From NCBI GenBank assembly GCA_023412475.1, contig JAEYNR010000071.1, forward strand, positions 1 through 13,181: a DNA stretch of 13,181 nt, read 5' to 3'. Position numbers and translations under genes: made by a program. This document shows positions 6,661-13,181 of this stretch, in pieces (position 1 is the first letter of the stretch; each line of letters starts with the position of its first letter). The notes under the pieces were generated by a model. That model ran no database searches, was not told where the DNA came from, and saw nothing but the letters and a program-made list of their open reading frames with translations. The DNA comes from Fibrobacterota bacterium (GTDB lineage Bacteria; Fibrobacterota; Chitinivibrionia; Chitinivibrionales; Chitinispirillaceae).

Positions 6661-7740
6661 TCAGCTCTTTTCTGTAGATCCATATTTTTTGAAATAATGC
6701 TCAATAGTAATTTGAAGTGTTTTTCTCAGATCAGTTTCAGGTTTCCATCCCAACATATTTTGAATTTTTGAGATGTCTGGAACCCTTCGGTCAGAATCTT
6801 CATATCCTTTGCCATAAAACTCCAGCGATGAAATGATCTCTGTTCCTGCAGAAAATGAACCTCTCGGGGCTATCTGTTCATAAAGTTCAACCATGAGAGA
6901 AGCTAGATCTTTGATGGTAATTTCATTTTTTGGATTACCTATATTAAATATTTGCCGGTTAGCAATTTCCGGGTTCTTCAGTATCCGCATAAAGGCATCA
7001 ACCGCATCTTTGATAAAAGTAAAACACCTTCGACTTAGTCCACCATCGACCAGTTTGAGTGGTGTATTACAGAGTAGTGATTTCATAAAACATGCCAAAA
7101 CCCGTGGAATTCCCTCTCCATCAAAACCAGGGATATAGTCCATTTGTGGGCCGATAAAATTAAACGGACGTACGATCGTGTAATTTAACCCATACTCAAA
7201 ACCGTAAGCATAAATAATCCGTTCCAGTAGTTGTTTAGCAGACGCATAACTCCATCTTTGAGTAGATACCGGGCCCATTATTAGATTGGTTTGGTCCTCT
7301 TTTAAAACATAGTCACCCGGTTCTTTACTACCACTTAAACCAGCCAGAGTCTTTCCGTATACCTCGCAGGTTGAAAACTGGATAAATCTGCATTTCAATT
7401 CGCAGCACATTTTTATTATATCCAGTGCATTAGTAAAATTGAGTGTAATCACATCTACCGGTTTAGTATTGTAAAGCGAAGGATTACATAATGCTGCAAG
7501 TGAGACAACTGTTTCGCATTGAGACAGAAGTTCTCTCATTTTCGCGGTATCAGTAATGTTGTGATGACAAAAGGTAAAAGACTTGTTGTTAATCAAGTGT
7601 CTGATTTTAGACTCTGCTATATCTATTCCATAAATATGATAGTCAGTTGTAGCTAATAGTCTCTCCAAAATGTGAGAGCCTATAAAGCCGCTGCATCCGG
7701 TAATGGCTATGTTCTTTGTTTTTTGTTGAGAGTCTCTCAT
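6661..7740 (-). CDS. ArnA-like UDP-glucuronate decarboxylase/epimerase (SDR)
   Basis: Extended SDR enzyme of 359 residues, closely resembling the C-terminal half of ArnA, which oxidises and decarboxylates UDP-glucuronate to UDP-4-keto-pentose for lipid A modification. Visible: NAD motif GCSGFIGS (15-22), STCEVYG (123-129), catalytic Tyr165 and Lys169 in WSYASAK, and GKGYEDSDRRVPDI, whose second Arg (319) aligns with the ArnA catalytic arginine. The block TNLIMGPV...RWSYASAKQLLERIIYAYG also follows ArnA. At the ArnA Ser433 position this protein has Cys125, while the adjacent catalytic Glu (126) is kept. The ArnA formyltransferase domain is absent and no other arn genes are nearby, so the product and pathway are uncertain; another nucleotide-sugar decarboxylase or epimerase is possible. 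AGGA lies 7 nt before the ATG. The 201-bp gap to gdhA suggests separate transcription. Confidence 0.88.
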   Translation of the reverse strand: MRDSQQKTKNIAITGCSGFIGSHILERLLATTDYHIYGIDIAESKIRHLINNKSFTFCHHNITDTAKMRELLSQCETVVSLAALCNPSLYNTKPVDVITLNFTNALDIIKMCCELKCRFIQFSTCEVYGKTLAGLSGSKEPGDYVLKEDQTNLIMGPVSTQRWSYASAKQLLERIIYAYGFEYGLNYTIVRPFNFIGPQMDYIPGFDGEGIPRVLACFMKSLLCNTPLKLVDGGLSRRCFTFIKDAVDAFMRILKNPEIANRQIFNIGNPKNEITIKDLASLMVELYEQIAPRGSFSAGTEIISSLEFYGKGYEDSDRRVPDISKIQNMLGWKPETDLRKTLQITIEHYFKKYGSTEKS

Positions 7741-7844
7741 AAGTTATCCTGTAATAATTGAATTGATTAGTTAACATTTATTTTGTAACTACTGTAGCTC
7801 TTGAAACAAATATCTTGTAAAAAATTAGAAACAATTAAGTTTCG

Positions 7845-7903
7845 AATCAGAAATAATCAGATAAAAACAATCGGATAGAATCAGAAATAGAATTTCTAAT
7901 CAG
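7845..7903. repeat. Degenerate AATCAG repeat cluster
   Basis: AATCAG or AATCGG followed by A/T-rich bases occurs five times, at 7845, 7855, 7869, 7879 and 7898. Between the last two copies is a short hairpin, AGAAAT/ATTTCT. It lies about 105-165 bp upstream of the ArnA-like gene start on the divergent side. Confidence 0.5.
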
Positions 7904-8249
7904 ATAAGTCCTGAAGGAAAAAGTGTGTTTTTTCATTTCGATTCTTCGATTGATATAGTTTTGATATTATATAATTCCTATTTTTTCCGATTTTATATTA
8001 TTAACATTATTTTTTGCTACTCAGATGCCGGAGTAGTTACCATTTTTTTTGGTCATTTTATGCATATCTTTCTCTTCCGTGAGCAGTTCCCAGGGAAGAT
8101 CTTCCACCTGTAGTTTTCTGGTAACTATCATTGGTTTTCGAAATTAAAAATTAAATCAGACATTTCGATTTATGTGAAATTTGTTTATTACAGGTCGACT
8201 GAACAAAATAAATGCGCCATTTCTGGTAAAAAATCCAGGCATCATACAT

Positions 8250-8289
8250 CGGTTATTTTTAACTGCACGGTTATTGAAACAAATAACCG
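8250..8289. repeat. Inverted repeat CGGTTATTT/AAATAACCG
   Basis: CGGTTATTT (8250-8258) and AAATAACCG (8281-8289) are perfect 9-bp reverse complements with a 22-nt spacer. The right arm lies inside dispersed repeat copy B. No T-run follows. It may be an edge structure of the repeat. Confidence 0.5.
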
Positions 8290-8422
8290 GATGAGGAATC
8301 AGGGAAAGAAGGCTCGATAAACTTTAGTTACTTGAAGCCCTCTTATCCTTAGTTAAGAAATTAGGTTTTGGAATTTGTTTAGGGTTTAAGAATTGTGATT
8401 TGGAATTTTGTTCTGTTTGGAT
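8266..8422. repeat. Dispersed intergenic repeat, copy B
   Basis: Second copy of the element at 3481-3646, same orientation. It shares AAACTTTAGTTACTT (8319-8333), CTCTTAT, AAATTAGG and the 22-nt right-end block at 8401-8422. It ends about 110 bp before the rRNA promoter. Unlike copy A it does not overlap a gene. Confidence 0.65.
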
Positions 8423-8531
8423 TTTATTACACTATTGGTTTATAGCTTTTTTTACGATTAGATAACTGAGCAGTAACTTTATTTTTTACAATATTTAAAA
8501 CTGATAGCCGGAATGAAATTGTAAAAAAAGA

Positions 8532-8560
8532 TTGACGGGCCTTCATTTTACAGTTATATT
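8532..8560 (+). promoter_or_regulatory. rRNA operon promoter
   Basis: TTGACG (8532-8537), a 17-nt spacer, and TATATT (8555-8560) make a strong sigma-70 promoter. An A-rich stretch directly upstream (8522-8531) could act as an UP element. Transcription would begin near 8567, giving a pre-16S leader of about 200 nt. Confidence 0.8.
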
Positions 8561-8568
8561 TGAACGAC

Positions 8569-8600
8569 TTTTTCCATCTCCGGCAGGGCCGGGGGAAAAA
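8569..8600 (+). promoter_or_regulatory. Hairpin at the start of the rRNA leader
   Basis: TTTTTCC (8569-8575) pairs with GGAAAAA (8594-8600), and inside it CCGGC (8580-8584) pairs with GCCGG (8588-8592). The nested stem starts within a few bases of the predicted transcription start. No T-run follows, so it is not a terminator; a 5'-end stabilising or processing role is possible. Confidence 0.5.
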
Positions 8601-8668
8601 ATGTAGAACTAAAATTTGACATCTTCTTTTTTAATAAGTATATTAGAAGTCTGTTTGATAAATATTGA

Positions 8669-8679
8669 GTTCTTTGAAA
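8669..8679 (+). promoter_or_regulatory. boxA antitermination site, 16S leader
   Basis: GTTCTTTGAAA matches the boxA core (TGTTCTTTGAAAACT type) that binds NusB-NusE and keeps rRNA transcription resistant to Rho. It lies about 90 nt before the 16S start, and the same 11 nt recur at 10536-10546 before 23S. Confidence 0.7.
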
Positions 8680-8767
8680 GTCTGAATGAGAGAGAGATAG
8701 TGTGAATAAGAGGTTCTCTGAAAAAGTACTTTGATTTTAATTTTCGAGTAAGATTAAATTTTTCAAT

Positions 8768-10310
<1,543 letters not shown>

Positions 10311-10383
10311 CTATGGAGAAATGAAATAGCAAGATGTCTATTTCGTAATCTTAAAAGATAACTGGTTTAACTAGTCTGTTCAA

Positions 10384-10408
10384 TTTTGAGAAACCATGTT
10401 TCTCAAAA
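10384..10408 (+). repeat. Hairpin in the rRNA spacer
   Basis: TTTTGAGAAA (10384-10393), loop CCATG, TTTCTCAAAA (10399-10408): a perfect 10-bp stem followed by A residues, so not a terminator. Its position about 75 nt after 16S suggests an RNase III or maturation structure. Confidence 0.6.
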
Positions 10409-10535
10409 AAATAATTTACTGTTAGAAACGAGCAGTACAAGGAAATGACGAATGAGCAACACAGCTTATTTAGATAAGTGAGTAGCGGAATGAGGAAATT
10501 GACGAAGTAATGCGAAGTTTATAACTGGAAATTTT

Positions 10536-10546
10536 GTTCTTTGAAA
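10536..10546 (+). promoter_or_regulatory. boxA antitermination site, 23S leader
   Basis: A second exact GTTCTTTGAAA, about 100 nt before 23S. A boxA before each of 16S and 23S is the usual bacterial pattern. Confidence 0.7.
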
Positions 10547-10648
10547 ATTGCACATGAATAATATATAACTTCAAAACATATTGAGAAGTAAGCCAAGAAA
10601 TATTCTTTGTGATATTAAATGCAAAACTTTGAAAAATTTTGACTAATA

Positions 10649-13181
<2,533 letters not shown>

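Larger units (their letters stand above)
7741..8531. other. Repeat-rich intergenic region before the rRNA operon
   Basis: About 790 bp separate the ArnA-like gene from the rRNA promoter, with no convincing gene. A hydrophobic open frame on the plus strand (7925-8113) looks like AT-rich noise. A 36-codon minus-strand frame (8021-8131) is possible but lacks a ribosome site. The region holds degenerate AATCAGA units (7845-7903), GTAACTACT-type motifs (7785, 8016-8040, 8466), an inverted repeat (8250-8289) and dispersed repeat copy B. It could be a decayed mobile element or a repeat sink next to the rRNA operon. Confidence 0.6.
10311..10648 (+). other. 16S-23S internal transcribed spacer without tRNA
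   Basis: The 338-nt spacer has no tRNA: no GGTTC-type T-loop or cloverleaf is visible, unlike the common tRNA-Ile/tRNA-Ala arrangement. It contains a perfect hairpin (10384-10408), a boxA copy (10536-10546) and a near-duplication, GGAAATGACGAA (10441) and GGAAATTGACGAA (10494). The rest is AT-rich and probably takes part in precursor processing stems. Confidence 0.85.

Noticed and set aside
7925..8113. 62-codon plus-strand hydrophobic frame starting with GTG
   Set aside because: It is dominated by Phe and Ile from AT-rich sequence, overlaps repeat motifs, and resembles no family; most likely noise.
1..8531. A defence island, toxin-antitoxin pair, CRISPR array or phage module
   Set aside because: No direct-repeat array with spacers, no integrase, no tRNA-linked attachment site and no paired small genes; the genes are unrelated housekeeping or metabolic ones.

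Overview
The window looks like a chromosomal segment from a low-GC, probably Gram-negative bacterium. It carries six recognisable protein genes and one small unknown gene, followed by the 5' part of an rRNA operon. Two things point to a Gram-negative envelope: a PBP4-type carboxypeptidase with a signal peptide, and a sugar-nucleotide enzyme closely resembling the decarboxylase half of ArnA, an LPS-modification enzyme. The 16S rRNA is clearly bacterial and essentially complete. My impression is of a deep-branching lineage such as Fibrobacterota/Chitinivibrionia, but that is a guess from memory; aligning 8768-10310 would settle it.

Layout. Positions 1-72 hold a nearly perfect 56-nt palindrome followed by T residues, a strong terminator for a gene left of the window. 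73-441 is non-coding and contains a four-copy heptamer repeat. 442-1464 (+) is a soluble NqrF-like ferredoxin/flavin reductase. 1555-1767 (-) is a 70-residue unknown protein. 1887-3356 (+) is a periplasmic D-alanyl-D-alanine carboxypeptidase (dacB). 3609-4004 (-) is a hotdog acyl-CoA thioesterase and 4387-4938 (+) is a SLOG/Rossmann-like protein; the two are transcribed divergently from recognisable promoters. 5095-6459 (-) is an NADP-type glutamate dehydrogenase (gdhA), convergent with the SLOG-like gene across a bidirectional terminator. 6661-7740 (-) is an ArnA-like NAD-dependent decarboxylase/epimerase. 7741-8531 is a repeat-rich gap without a convincing gene. A strong sigma-70 promoter at 8532-8560 drives the rRNA operon: 16S (8768-10310), a tRNA-less spacer, then 23S from 10649 to the window edge, where about 375 nt are missing.

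The protein genes are mostly monocistronic, change strand often, and do not form a shared pathway. They are housekeeping or peripheral metabolism: electron transfer, peptidoglycan trimming, acyl-CoA hydrolysis, nitrogen assimilation and nucleotide-sugar modification. I found no CRISPR array, toxin-antitoxin pair, phage module, intact insertion sequence or defence island, and no convincing new multi-gene system.

The unusual material is mostly between genes: a dispersed ~160-bp repeat in two copies (one forming the 3' end of the thioesterase gene), a recurring GTAACTACTCAG-type motif, a palindrome over the likely gdhA promoter, and the composite terminator palindrome. The protein points most worth a second look are the SLOG-like protein and the Ser-to-Cys change in the ArnA-like active site.
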